A stretch of 64,000 bases of DNA from Akebia trifoliata (Eukaryota; Streptophyta; Magnoliopsida; Ranunculales; Lardizabalaceae): NCBI GenBank assembly GCA_017979445.1, contig JADQWC010000133.1, positions 62,001-126,000 of the forward strand, given 5' to 3'. The translations under genes and the position numbers were made by a program. This document shows positions 23,565 to 33,818 of the stretch, one piece after another; the stretch's first letter is position 1; each line of letters starts with the position of its first letter. The notes under the pieces are model-generated. The model was not told the DNA's origin. It worked only from the letters and a program-made list of their open reading frames with translations, and did not search any database.

Positions 23565-23880
23565 AGACTCCAACTTTTTAAATCATAGAATGAATAGGTT
23601 TTTTGAAGTGTCTATAAACCTTAGTTCAAGTCCGAGAAATGAGACTCCAATTTTAATAGGATTGTTTAAGTTCCTGTAAACCTCAACCAGAGTCCTAGAA
23701 ATGAGACTCCAGCTTTGTTTGAATCATGTTGAATTAATAGGATTGTTTAAGTTCTTTAGCCCGAGAAGCGTGGCTACAATAGGTTCGAGCTCGATAAATG
23801 AAACTCATACTTTTTCGAACTCTAAAAAAGAATTTCAAATAGGATTTAACGAAGTTCCTACATTGTTATTACTCCAATTA
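23565..23880 (+). repeat. Long-unit 3'-region repeats, element B
   Basis: There are about three copies of a unit with 'gtccgagaaatgagactcc', 'aggattgtttaagttc' and 'agcccgagaagcgtggct'. The same unit is amplified in D (52780-53280) and E (58140-58900). Confidence 0.8.
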
Positions 23881-24253
23881 CCTCATTATTCGACCTTGCT
23901 ATGATTGCTTTCGTTGCATAAACACATTTCAATTTTGAATCATTATTGTCAGTGAGAGAAGATCTCTAGGACTTGACACATTTTTACTCAGTAAGCATCA
24001 CACCATTGCACACACGTGCACTTTTTCATTAGTCAAGGAGAATTTTATAAAATTCAAGGATTTGACACTGTCAATGAGAGCTCACGCTCGAGGACCTGAC
24101 AACATTTTTGTTCAGGGAGAGTTTTACACTCAAGGATCTAAATGCCCCGACGAATTGCTAAATCAGACTATAAAATGAACTGTCACTAGCTTTGGCATTC
24201 GGATATCGCACTATCTACCAAAATAGATTTGCTATCTAGTTTGCTTCAACCCT

Positions 24254-24271
24254 CTGCCAAAGAGGGGCATC
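24254..24271 (+). other. Polypurine tract of element B
   Basis: 'ctgccaaagaggggcatc' lies directly before the 3' LTR start TGTAGACA and is identical to the reversed tract of element A at 11600-11617. Confidence 0.85.
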
Positions 24272-25998
24272 TGTAGACACCTCATTTTTGTACTCGCCTG
24301 ATTAATCAACTCGTCAACCCAATCGCAATGATTCTCAATGATGTATGTTTATTTTATTGCTTTATTTTGTTACCAGAAATGTTTCAGAAATCCGGATGAG
24401 GTATCTCAAACTGACAAAACCTTAGAAACCACGCTATGCTAGGAAAATACGACTCTAGAAACATAGAAATCATCATCTTGCAGACCCAAAAAGAAGTTTC
24501 ACGATAAAAATCACTAAAAATGATCAAATTACCAAAATACCCCTAACCTTAAAATATCCCTAGAGCCTACGTTACACTTAGAAAAACTCTCTCAAACACA
24601 TAAAACAAAAAATCGAAACCAAATAAATCATTTCACCAATTTTCACAAAATTCGACAAAATTATGAAAATACCCCTCATAAAGTTCATGATCATTTCACA
24701 CGAAAAATTTCATAAATGATACAAAATAATATTTCCATTGAATTCCTTATGAAAAATCGATTCTAAAACATCCTAGAACATTAAAAATCGACTTAAAACA
24801 TGAAAAGTCCTCTCCGGGGGTAAAACAGTAATTTCACAATTTTATAATTAAAAATTTCGAAATTAATAAATAAAATATTAAATAATTAAAGTGAAATATT
24901 AATGAATTAATTTAAAAATTTGAACTAAAAAATCGATCAATCAGGCTTTCAAGTAAAATTGTTGAGGTTCGTGAGATATTCTTTAAGGTCCCCTCCATTG
25001 GGGGTCCAAAGAATTAAAGATATAATAGAGAGGGGTTCTCCAAAAAATCAAAGTCAACCAAGAAAGACTAAAGTTAAAATCTTAAAGTCAATCTAGTGAG
25101 ACTAAATTCAAAATTAAAGTCAATTAAGCAAGACTGAAGTCAAAGATATTAAAAGTCAATCAATTAAGACTAAAGTCAATCAAATAAGACCAAAAGTCAA
25201 AATCATAATAGAATTCTAATTAAATAATAACTCTATCTAATAGAGTTCTAACTAAAAAACAATTCTACCTAAAATAATTCTAATTAAAACACAATTCTAC
25301 CTAAAACAATTCTAACTAAAACATAACTCTAATTAAAAGAGTTATAATCAAACACTAATGCTATCTAAATCAACCCTTAAAAAAATCTATAAATAGAGGT
25401 CCTCACACCCTATTTTCGGATCAAATCATAAACCCTAAGAGAAGTAGGTCTAAAAGCCCCTAGCCTCTGATAAACCTTAGTTTTGGAGCCCTAACTCCTT
25501 ACCTAGCATCCCTTCTTCGATTTTAGCCTAAAAAACACCTAAAAGCCCTTTAAAATACCCCAAAATCCATAATAAATTCGAAGAATCCAAATAAAAAAAA
25601 AGAGATACTTTTCCTCGGAGATTAGAAATCAGATCCGGAGACAGAACGAAGCAAGGAGTACGGTACAAGGAGCAGTTTTTGTCGGATCTGAGGGAACAAG
25701 ATCTTTGCGTATCAAAGGTAAACTTTCTTTTATTATTATTATTTTTATCTAGGTTATTTGTTAGCAATGTAGTCTTATTTGGGATAAGTAGAGACCGGCA
25801 TTAGTCGGGCAGGGTTGGTGCCTAACACCTTCCAACCCTGTAACGTGATCCCCGGACCCGTTTTCTCTTTAGTAGATTAGTTTCTTTATCTGTTTAGAGT
25901 CAGCATCCGGTTTCTAGACCGTAATAACTAGGTGGCGACTCCCAAACCTCAAGGGTCAAAAGCGGATCCGCACACCCCGCGGATCGAGAGCGCTTTCA
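24272..25998 (+). repeat. 3' LTR of element B
   Basis: This is 1727 bp, from TGTAGACA to CGCTTTCA, with a TATA box (tataaatag) at 25388-25396. It is closely similar to the 5' LTR over its whole length. The next bases, agtac, are a near match to ggtac before the 5' LTR. Confidence 0.9.
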
Positions 25999-26003
25999 AG
26001 TAC

Positions 26004-26713
26004 ATAAATATATTGGCAACCATCAACATTTTGCCTGAGAGCCTAATTGATTGATTTTTTTAGTTTAAATTTTTAAATTAATTTTATTAATGTTTCACTT
26101 TAATTATTTAATATTTTATTTATTAATTTTAAAAATTTTAATTATAAAAATTATAAAATTACCGTTTTACCCTCGGAGAGGACTTTTTGTGTTTCAAGTC
26201 GATTTTTGATGTTCTAGGATGTTTTAGAATCAATTTTTCGTAAGGAATTCAATGGAAATATTGATTTGTGTCATTTATGATATTTTTTTGTGAATGGTCG
26301 TGAACTTTAAGAGGGGTATTTTAGTAATTTTATCGAATTCTATGAAAATTGGCGAAATGATTTATTTGGTTTCGATTTGTTATTTTATGTGTTTGAATGA
26401 GTTTTTCTAAGCGTAACATAGGCTCTAGGGATGTTTTAAGTTTAGGGGTATTTTGGTAATTTCATCATTTTTAGTGATTTTTATCGTGAAACTTCTTTTT
26501 GTTTGAAAAATGATTATTTTTAAACTTTTGGGGTTATATTTTCCTAGCGTAGCGTGATTTCTAAGTTTTCTCAGTTTGAGATACCTCATCCGGATTTTTG
26601 AAACATATCTGGTAACAAAATAAAGCATTGGGATAAACATCCATCATTGGGAACCGTTGCGATCGGGTTGACGAGTTGATTAATCAGGCGAATGCAAAAA
26701 TGGGGTGTCTACA
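26004..26713 (-). repeat. Outer part of the 5' LTR of element A
   Basis: It matches 10884-11599 in the same orientation, beginning with 'ataaatatattggcaacc' and ending in GTGTCTACA. It is followed by GTCAC, the same five bases as before A's other LTR. The inner part of this LTR and the primer site are missing at the junction with element B. Confidence 0.85.
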
Positions 26714-26719
26714 GTCACA

Positions 26720-27780
26720 CAATGGGGTTTTACTAATAACTTGGCATATGATGTTTGCATTGGCAAACATATTTCTTATGGTTGGGCTGACATTGTACGG
26801 GGCAAACCATCAATCCCAAGGTTTTCCTTCATTTCATAGCGGTGGCAAATAGGAAAATATCCACAATTGTTATTTTACATATGAAAGAACTTTATTTGGT
26901 ATCTCGGTAGAATTCTGAAGAATCTATTGATCATGTATTCTTTGAATGTCTTTATTTGGCTTTGGGGAAAATGCTTAAGAATAATCACGAGAATTAAAGT
27001 TTGAAACTTTAGAGATAAAATGCATGTGATTAAACCATAATTTTCCCATGTGTTGCTATGGCTAAGATGCTTCAGTTTTGTTTCAATGAATTGATATATT
27101 ATTTATAGAGAGAACGATGCAAGTGAGTTTTATGGAACTATTCATGCCAAATGGTTATGTCACAAGTGGATGATGTTAATAAAGATAGTGTTTAAAGGCC
27201 ATGAGATCATGACTAGCAAAAAGGATAACGTGCTGAAATTCTTCCACGAATGGAAGACACCTTGTGTTTTTAGGGAACTATAGACTAAACACTTGTTTTG
27301 GCATTGCTCGGATGAAGGTGTCACTAAAATAAACACGAATGGCTCACATTCTTCAATTGGCAGAGCTTATGAATTTATTGGTAGGATTTCAGATGGGATT
27401 TTGAATTTTGCAGGTTGGGGAAACATAGAGGAAGATGAAATCATATCCATATAGTTGGATGCAATTTTAGAGTTTCTAAAATTCACTATCAGAAGCAACT
27501 AAACGAGAGTTATGATTTACCCAAATTCTTTATACTCCATTCGATCAATAAATAAAGAGATTGAGACGTCTTGGAGATATTGGGACTTAGTGAAGGAAAT
27601 TCAAGCCTTGTCGTTGAGTTTTGTAAATAGTGAGTTTGAGTTTTATTTGATAAAAACTAATAAGGTTGCTACTTTTTAGTAAAGTTGGGATTGCATGGGA
27701 ATGGGTTTTTTGTAACCGAGGATGTGTCGTGCATTCAACAAGTTTTTTTGAGAATCTTAATGGAGGATATGTACTGTAAT
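26720..27780 (+). pseudogene. LINE ORF2 C-terminal remnant (zinc-binding region and RNase H)
   Basis: Near 26810-26990 the frames read PRFSFISW, then VANRKIST and ESIDHVFFEC, the pattern of the zinc-binding region that follows the reverse transcriptase in plant LINE ORF2. At about 27320-27690 an RNase H-like region follows (KINTNGSHSSIGRAYEFIGRISDG, later IEEDEI in place of the usual AE motif, and SLYSIRSINKEI). Stops and frameshifts are frequent. The 5' part of this LINE is not next to it, because the gypsy LTR L3 and element A lie upstream. A 3' tail without a clear poly(A) runs to about 27860. Confidence 0.65.
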
Positions 27781-27879
27781 TATTCTTGATGATGTAATGT
27801 TCAGGGGGGAGGGGCTCTAACCATAGCTTATCAATAAAGAATAAAACGATTTACACAGTGGAGTTTAATCCCTTTTATG

Positions 27880-28050
27880 CAAAACGAAAATGAGGAAGAA
27901 CAAGTCTATTCCCCATGTAACAAACTTTAGAAGAAATAGAATGGCTTGAGAAATCGTAATACGAATGGGAACTTAAATTAGATACTCCCAGCTTTGCCAA
28001 CGAATCAGCTACACTATTCTTCTCCCTCCAAATATGTTTTTTTTAATTTT
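27880..28050 (-). pseudogene. Small LINE RNase H scrap, minus strand
   Basis: The reverse strand reads WREKNSVADSLAKLGVS at about 27980-28030, the typical C-terminal end of plant LINE RNase H domains (N-ADxLAKxG). Nothing more of the domain is intact. It points the opposite way to the fragment just upstream. Confidence 0.5.
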
Positions 28051-28779
28051 TTTGCAAAGTGAGAAATTGTATATATAATAGAAAGAATGTACAAAAGGAG
28101 GGGAAAGCCCCTCAAGTTACAAGTTTAAGCGAAGAAAATACATTTTGTCCCTCCAAATATGCACGCAATATTTGCAAGGATAAACATCTTTGGATCTTGT
28201 ACAACAAAGGACTAAGTCTTCATGGAACCTTCCCTCTTATCAAACCTCTCATCAAGAGATTTGAATCAAATATTTAATGATATGGAGTCAGACTAGCTTG
28301 ACTAAGTAAGATTTCATTTCTTTCCTAGGGTTGTTGGACCGACAGGGATTCCCAAATAGTCAATCCAACACCACAATCCTGTAGATTTCGTGGAAAAACT
28401 AAAACCAAAAGATAAAAATTTTGGGTTTGATCCAAGGTGTTGTAAATAGACAAACACTGAACTTCAAAATCTAAAATTACAATTCAACAGTGAAAGTAAC
28501 AATTTATTTTCAATGTTCTTATAATTTTGTCCTTTAAAATCATGTGGCATTGGATCATGTTTAATATTGGATAACACAAGGTGATGCAGTCAGGAAACTT
28601 TCTTTACTCGGTAAACAAAGTGTTTTTTCTTTATATCGCCCCACTCCCCCTATTATGGGGCACCACCAAAAAATGAACAATAATAAAATTGAATAACTCA
28701 CTGAAATTCAATCCATCATAACGACATAACATGTTTTAAAACATAACTATGACCTTATTTAAATCTGGAAAATGAATGT
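28051..28779. other. Intergenic stretch without recognised feature
   Basis: AT-rich sequence. A 72-codon open frame at 28059-28277 has no recognisable family. No repeat, RNA or terminal structure was seen. Confidence 0.5.
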
Positions 28780-28787
28780 GTTGGAAC

Positions 28788-28961
28788 CAGGGATGGATTT
28801 ACAGTGGGAGCTATGGGGGTACTTGCCCCGTAAGAATTTTTAAAGTCTATAGAATCTACCACTATTGCCCCCACAAATATTTATTTTCACTCAACTACCC
28901 CCAGTAAAACTTCTCTACTTTTCCCCGCCCCCACATGGGCAAAATCGTGGCTCCACCCCTA
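28788..28961. mobile_element. hAT-type MITE, 174 bp, with 8-bp duplication
   Basis: It is bounded by a perfect 8-bp target-site duplication, gttggaac, at 28780-28787 and 28962-28969. The termini are imperfect inverted repeats: left CAGGGATGGATTTACAGTG, right (reversed) TAGGGGTGGAGCCACGATT. The CAGGG start and 8-bp duplication point to the hAT superfamily. At 174 bp it has no room for a transposase. The flanks join into a continuous LINE endonuclease frame once the element and one duplication are removed. Confidence 0.85.
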
Positions 28962-29151
28962 GTTGGAACATCTAAGTCCTTGATTGTAATGGGAGATTTC
29001 AATATTGCACGGTTTCAGGAAGAAAAGGTTGGGGGTCACTTGACTTTGTAGAGTATTGAGCGATTTTAGTAATTGTATTGATGACATTGGGTTACTGGAT
29101 TTGAAGATTTTGGATAGGTTGTTTTCTTGGAGTAATAATACCTCAAAAGGG
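28962..29151 (+). pseudogene. LINE endonuclease fragment
   Basis: Reads PLIVMGDFNIARF, then EEKVGG, ERFSNCIDDIGLLDL and RLFSWSNN, which match the GGDFN and L-DL--G--FTWSN signatures of the apurinic-type endonuclease in plant LINE ORF2. The hAT MITE and then the copia element at 29152 interrupt it. The reverse transcriptase part of what may be the same LINE resumes at about 36662. Confidence 0.7.
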
Positions 29152-29785
29152 TGTGAAGAAAGAATCCAAATTTTTGAAACTTTGCTTTTCAAATAGTGTA
29201 GACACACACTAGCCCAAGATTCACAACTAAAAAGAAGAAGAACAATTAAAAGGATGAAAAGAAAAATACTAATTTAATTCAAAAAGAAACTTTAGAAGTT
29301 GTAAATGAGACATCCACTTATATAACATATGAAAATATGAAATTTGGAGTGTTGATGATATCTTACTCACTTTTTCTCTTCTCAAAGGATGTTTCAAGGA
29401 CTTGGTTATGAATGAGACTCTCGGCATGTATATATAGGTGGTGGAGGAAATTTCTATCATATTAGAATGCTTGTTCAAGAAGTTTCAATAGGGTTCAAGA
29501 TGAAAAATGAAATTGCATTAGGACTTAAGGTCGGTTGCAAGGGAAAATGGAGATAATTGATGGTAATGGGGTTCATCGATGAAAGTGGAGATTCTAAAAG
29601 AGTACATGGGAAAAGTAATAATGGTTATATGGGTGATGCAAAGGTGATGAGGTAGAGAAGAGAGAGAAAGTGACATGTGTCAACCACATATGTGAAGTAG
29701 GGCCCATGCAAAATTACATAAATACTCTCACTACAAACCTTAAACTAAAATAAGACTTCTAGAAAATTAACTTTAAAATTTAACA
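29152..29785 (-). repeat. 3' LTR of copia element C1
   Basis: It starts TGTGAAGAAAG and ends TTAACA (plus-strand view), 634 bp. Its left half aligns with 36359-36661 through shared words such as 'gaagaacaattaaaaggatg' and 'tttggagtgttgat'. To the right lies the reversed polypurine tract (ctactccttaaag). Confidence 0.85.
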
Positions 29786-29792
29786 CTACTCC

Positions 29793-32218
29793 TTAAAGTG
29801 ATTTTCTAGAGATAATACCAAGCTTTACCCTAAGAAATTCAAATAGGCCTTTGGAGAGCAACTTGGTGAAGATGTCCGCAAAGTTATCGTTGTTTTGCAC
29901 CTCCAAAACTTCAATATATTGATCAAGCACCTTCTCACGAATGAAATGATGTTCAAGTTCATTATGTCTGGCCTTGTATGACAAACAAGATGTATTGCAA
30001 GCTTGAAAGCACTTTGATTGTCACAATACCTAATAGTTGGTTTGTGAATTTCATAAGAGACATCCTCGACCAACCGATGTAGCCATACACATTTTTGTGG
30101 AGCAAGAGATGCAGCCTTGTACTCCACCTCTATCATAGAAAGAGCCATTGAGTCTTACTTCTTACAAGAATATGAAACACAAGCCGATCCACATGAGAAA
30201 ACATAATCAGATGTTGACTTAAGATCATCTAAATCACCACCTAAATCGGTATCAGAATATCCTTCCAATTCAAACATAACTCCCTTCTTGAACAAAAAAC
30301 CATGTAAAGTGTGGGGTAAACATACTTCCAGATTCGCTTAACTGCTTTCAAAAATGATTTATATGGATCTTGCATATAACAGTTTCATCACACCTTAGCT
30401 TTATGTTAGCATCAAGAGGGGTGAAACACCGCTTACCTTGTGAACAAGTTTCTTCGCATAGTCTTTTTATGATACAAATATTCCTTCATTCACCGAATCT
30501 ACTTCCAAGCTAAGGAAGTGACTAAGATTTCCCAAATCTTCCATCTCGAAGTGAATGGAAAGTTCGGCTCGAAGTTTTACAATTTCTTCATCATCATTGC
30601 CGGTGACGATCATGTCATTGACAAATAAGATAACAATAACATGCAAACTTTCTTGCTTCTTAGCAAACAAAACTAGAATCGAAATTAGAAGCAAAGTATT
30701 CACAAAAGTGTAAGTATTCGACAATTTTAGTATACTAAGCTCTAGGTGTTTGCTTTAATCTATAGAGGGTCTTCTTTAGTTTGTAGATGATCTCTGGATG
30801 TAAATTAGATACATAACCATGTGGCTACTCTATATAGATGTCTTTATCGATTTCTCCATATAAGAATTCATTTTTAACATCAAGCTTCCTCAACTTCCAA
30901 TCATTACAAGCCGGCAAGGAAATCACAACTCGAGCCGAAGTCTTTTTTGCAACTGGACAAAAGATTTCCTCATTCTTCTTCATACTTTTGAGAAAAACCC
31001 TAAGCAACAAGCCTTGCCTTGAATCTATCAGCACTTCCATCGACTTTACCTTTGATTTTGTAGATCCATTTGCATGTGATAGGTTTCACATCCTTGGGCA
31101 TAAGTACAAGATCCCAAGTTTTATTCTTTTTAAGAACTTGAAAATTTTCATCTATGGCACATTTCCATTCTTAAACACCATTTGCTTCATCAAAACAAGA
31201 AGGCACGCCATCTACAATTGGATTAGCAAGAAAAAAAATGCACTGAGTTGAAATTTCCATCTCTATATTGGGTAGGAAAAATAATTTGTCTTTTTGACCT
31301 CCTAAGAAGAGGTGCACCATTCACCTCTCTTGTATTATTACAATTTTGCTGCCCATTCGGCTCATGACAATCCATTACCCTCTACCTATCACAATTTTCC
31401 CTCACAGGTAAGCTAATTTCATTTTGTGGCTCAATGTGAACATGAGTATTAATACCAACCTTTCCAATGGCAGAACCATCATCTTTATAATGTGATGAAA
31501 TTTCATCAAATACAACATACTAAGACACCGTAAAGTTATGGGTTTCAGGATCCATGCACTTCCAACCAATGAAAATGCGTTTCTTTGCCTTAGCATCTAA
31601 TTTTGATCGCATTTGATTTAGTACATAGATATAATAAATGGACCAAAATACCTTAAAATATTTGACACTAGGCTTCTCCCCAAACATCAACTCATAGGGA
31701 AATCTCATATTAATCGGGCTAAAATGCACCCTATTAATCACATAAGTTGCACATGTCATACCTTCTCCGCCCAAGGCCTCGAGAAAACTCTTTGCATCTA
31801 GCAAACTTTTACAAGTCTCAACAATGTGCCTAATATTTCTTTAGGCCACCCCATTTTGTTGAGGTGTATAGGCACAAGATAACTCTCTTCTAATATAATT
31901 TGCCCGACAAAATGAAAATAAGTCATTGGAAGTAAATTCACAGTCATTATCCGTCCTCAAGCTCTTAATGTTTTTGTCAAGCACACCTTCAATTGTCATT
32001 TTAAATTCTTTAAACTTTAAAAATACTTTTGACTTCTCTTTAACAAAATAAAACAATGAATATCTTGTGAAATCATCCACAAACAACAACATATAACAAA
32101 AGCTCGAATAGGAAGGTGTGTTACAAGGTCTCATCAAATCACTATGGATAAGTTTTAATGTGACCTTATACTAAAATAAGACTTGCCAAATGGATGGCGA
32201 TGTGCCTTATCATGTTGA
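29793..32218 (-). pseudogene. Copia C1 pol: integrase, reverse transcriptase, RNase H (broken)
   Basis: Integrase pieces lie at 31841-32137 (LLFVDDFTRYS, IKSLRTDNDCEF, YTPQQNGVA) and 31520-31804 (YVINRVHFSPI, PYELMFGEKPSVKYFKVF). Reverse transcriptase pieces lie at 30825-31040 (LRKLDVKNEFLYGEIDKDIYIE) and 30467-30724. There the catalytic YVDD box reads FVND, so one catalytic Asp is lost. RNase H lies at 29793-30148 (MIEVEYKAASLAPQKCVWL, CDNQSAFKLA, HFIREKV, ADIFTKLL). Several frameshifts and stops separate the pieces. The polyprotein would copy and integrate element RNA; this one cannot. Confidence 0.85.
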
Positions 32219-32223
32219 CAACC

Positions 32224-33436
32224 TGATGAGTGTCTTGAAACAGTCAATTATATGCACGTTTTTCGGACATTTATCTTGATTTTTGTCTCTATTTATCTGT
32301 ATTAAAGTAATAATCATGATAAGCCTCGAAACACCATGTTGCATGTTAATTAGGCTTAATTATACATAAATAAATTCATTTACTAGATAAATCTAATTAT
32401 GTGTGTTTCTTGTACAAAAAATCAGCATTTTGGAATCAAAATCTCAATGAAAAAGTATTTGGGCCCACTTTGGAATGCCATAATCCTTTTAAATGCCCTA
32501 ATCCTTAACTCATATTCTCCTCTTTTATCTTTTTGTACAAAAAAAATTGGAGGCTACTTTTAGACTCTTCTACACACATTTTTCTCCATAAATAGAGCCT
32601 AAATCTCTAGAGAAAGGGTCCCTTCTTGGTTCTCTTATCCAAGACTCCTTTAGTCTAAGACTCTTAGCTTATTCTCTTATTTTTGTATTTTTATCTTCTA
32701 GTTATTTTCTTTTGGCTAAAAGTTTTGTAAGAAGTAGAAGAAGAAGAGAAGTTGTAAGTTTCGCCATGAAATGAAGAAAAGTTTTTTCATCTCTTATCTT
32801 CCCTATCTTACAATAACATTAGTCTAAGCTCCCCTCCATTGGAGAGTGGAAAAGTCTAGAGCAAGTTCTTGTTGTTTCTAATTTCATGCATTTCTTTTAT
32901 TTAAAATGCTTATGAGTTCTCTTTAAGATTTCTTATACCTTTTATTCTTAATATAGATACTTTATGTTTAAATTAGATCAAGATAAAGTATGCTTAAACT
33001 AGATAATTGGTAGTAGGAAGCTTTTAAAGAATTCTACTTTGTTAATGGTCCCTCATTTAATTTCATTTCCAAAACTTTCCGATCTAAGGAGCTAACACCA
33101 AGCCCTAACGATTGAGTTATAAAAATGCTAGAAACTAGGAATTGTTCATCAACATGTTCTAGGTAAATCTACCTCCAATGGTACTTTAATTTCATAAGTT
33201 TACTTGCTTTTAATTTCATTTACTTTAGTTCATTTTCTAGCAATTTTACATCTTCTTATAAGTTCAAAAATACAAAGAAAAATAATTTTAATTCCTTTTA
33301 GTTAATTTGAATTTTATCCTCTTAGCTTAACTCTACTACTTCTTTCTCTTGGGCTCGATCCCCTACTTGTCACATAAGTAAGGTAAAAGTAAGATTATTA
33401 TTAACTCCAGTGAGAAGAACAACGATAGTCTCATCA
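32224..33436 (+). mobile_element. Solo LTR S1 (TGATGAG family)
   Basis: This 1213-bp LTR begins TGATGAG and ends CTCATCA, an exact 7-bp inverted terminal repeat. It is flanked by the perfect 5-bp duplication CAACC (32219-32223 and 33437-33441). A TATA-like 'cataaatag' at 32587-32595 suggests plus-strand orientation. No primer site, coding or second LTR is present. It inserted in the copia integrase region, and no other copy of this LTR was noticed in the window. Confidence 0.85.
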
Positions 33437-33441
33437 CAACC

Positions 33442-33813
33442 TTCATACAGTCCTCCATAACCAAATGAAGTCAATTGAGCAATCCATTCACCAAAATTTT
33501 CAACATCATAACTTTCAATTTTTTATACTAAGGTGCCCCAGTCTAGCATGCCAAATTGATGTCTCATCATTTGAACTCATATATTAACATAGGTGGTAGT
33601 CAAGATAAAACAAATAAATCTTTAATTCTTGTCCCTGCATGAACGACGTCCACCTTCAATTTTTAAATATTCAAAAGGAATTCCACATCTTTGGGGCCAA
33701 ACAAGACATAATGTCTTGAATTCATCACATTAGCAATGGAGAAGAGATTTTTTCTTTATGCCCAGTACTTGAAAAACACTATTGAGTATGATGTGATCAA
33801 CTCCATCGCCTTT
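33442..33813 (-). pseudogene. Copia C1 protease to integrase linker remnant
   Basis: This is the segment between the two solo LTRs, read on the minus strand. It carries decayed protease and GAG-pre-integrase sequence (for example HQFGMLDWGTLVY, and text around VFQVLGIKK). It connects, after removal of S1 and S2, the protease at 35216-35420 to the integrase at 32218. Confidence 0.6.
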
Positions 33814-33818
33814 GATGG

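Larger units (their letters stand above)
16262..25998 (+). mobile_element. Tat-like non-autonomous LTR element B (nested in A)
   Basis: This is a 9.7-kb element with two LTRs (16262-18013 and 24272-25998), a primer site at 18015 and a polypurine tract at 24254-24271. The first 200 bases of the two LTRs differ at roughly ten positions by eye, so it is fairly young compared with its surroundings. The 6.3-kb internal region shows no usable gag, protease, reverse transcriptase or integrase, which suggests a LARD-like element mobilised in trans. The flanks are ggtac (left) and agtac (right), a 4-of-5 match. The left flank is A's internal region and the right flank is A's LTR, so DNA was lost at or after insertion. 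Confidence 0.85.
9958..26713 (-). mobile_element. Tat/Ogre-like gypsy element A (host of nested element B)
   Basis: Element A lies on the minus strand. Its 3' LTR is on the left (9958-11599), followed to the right by the polypurine tract read in reverse (11600-11617), the 3' non-coding region with tandem arrays, integrase remains, a conserved non-coding block, and finally the outer 710 bases of the 5' LTR (26004-26713). It is flanked by an exact 5-bp duplication GTCAC (9953-9957 and 26714-26718), which shows that both ends belong to one insertion event. Element B (16262-25998) sits inside. A's primer site, the inner part of its 5' LTR and the first part of its internal region are missing at the B junction. 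Confidence 0.85.

Noticed and set aside
16257..26003. Treating ggtac/agtac as a proven target duplication of B
   Set aside because: Only four of five bases match and the two flanks are not adjacent in the interrupted element, so it is reported as a candidate only.
28059..28277. 72-codon plus-strand frame
   Set aside because: There is no recognisable domain and it lies in LINE-scarred DNA; kept only as part of the unannotated stretch.
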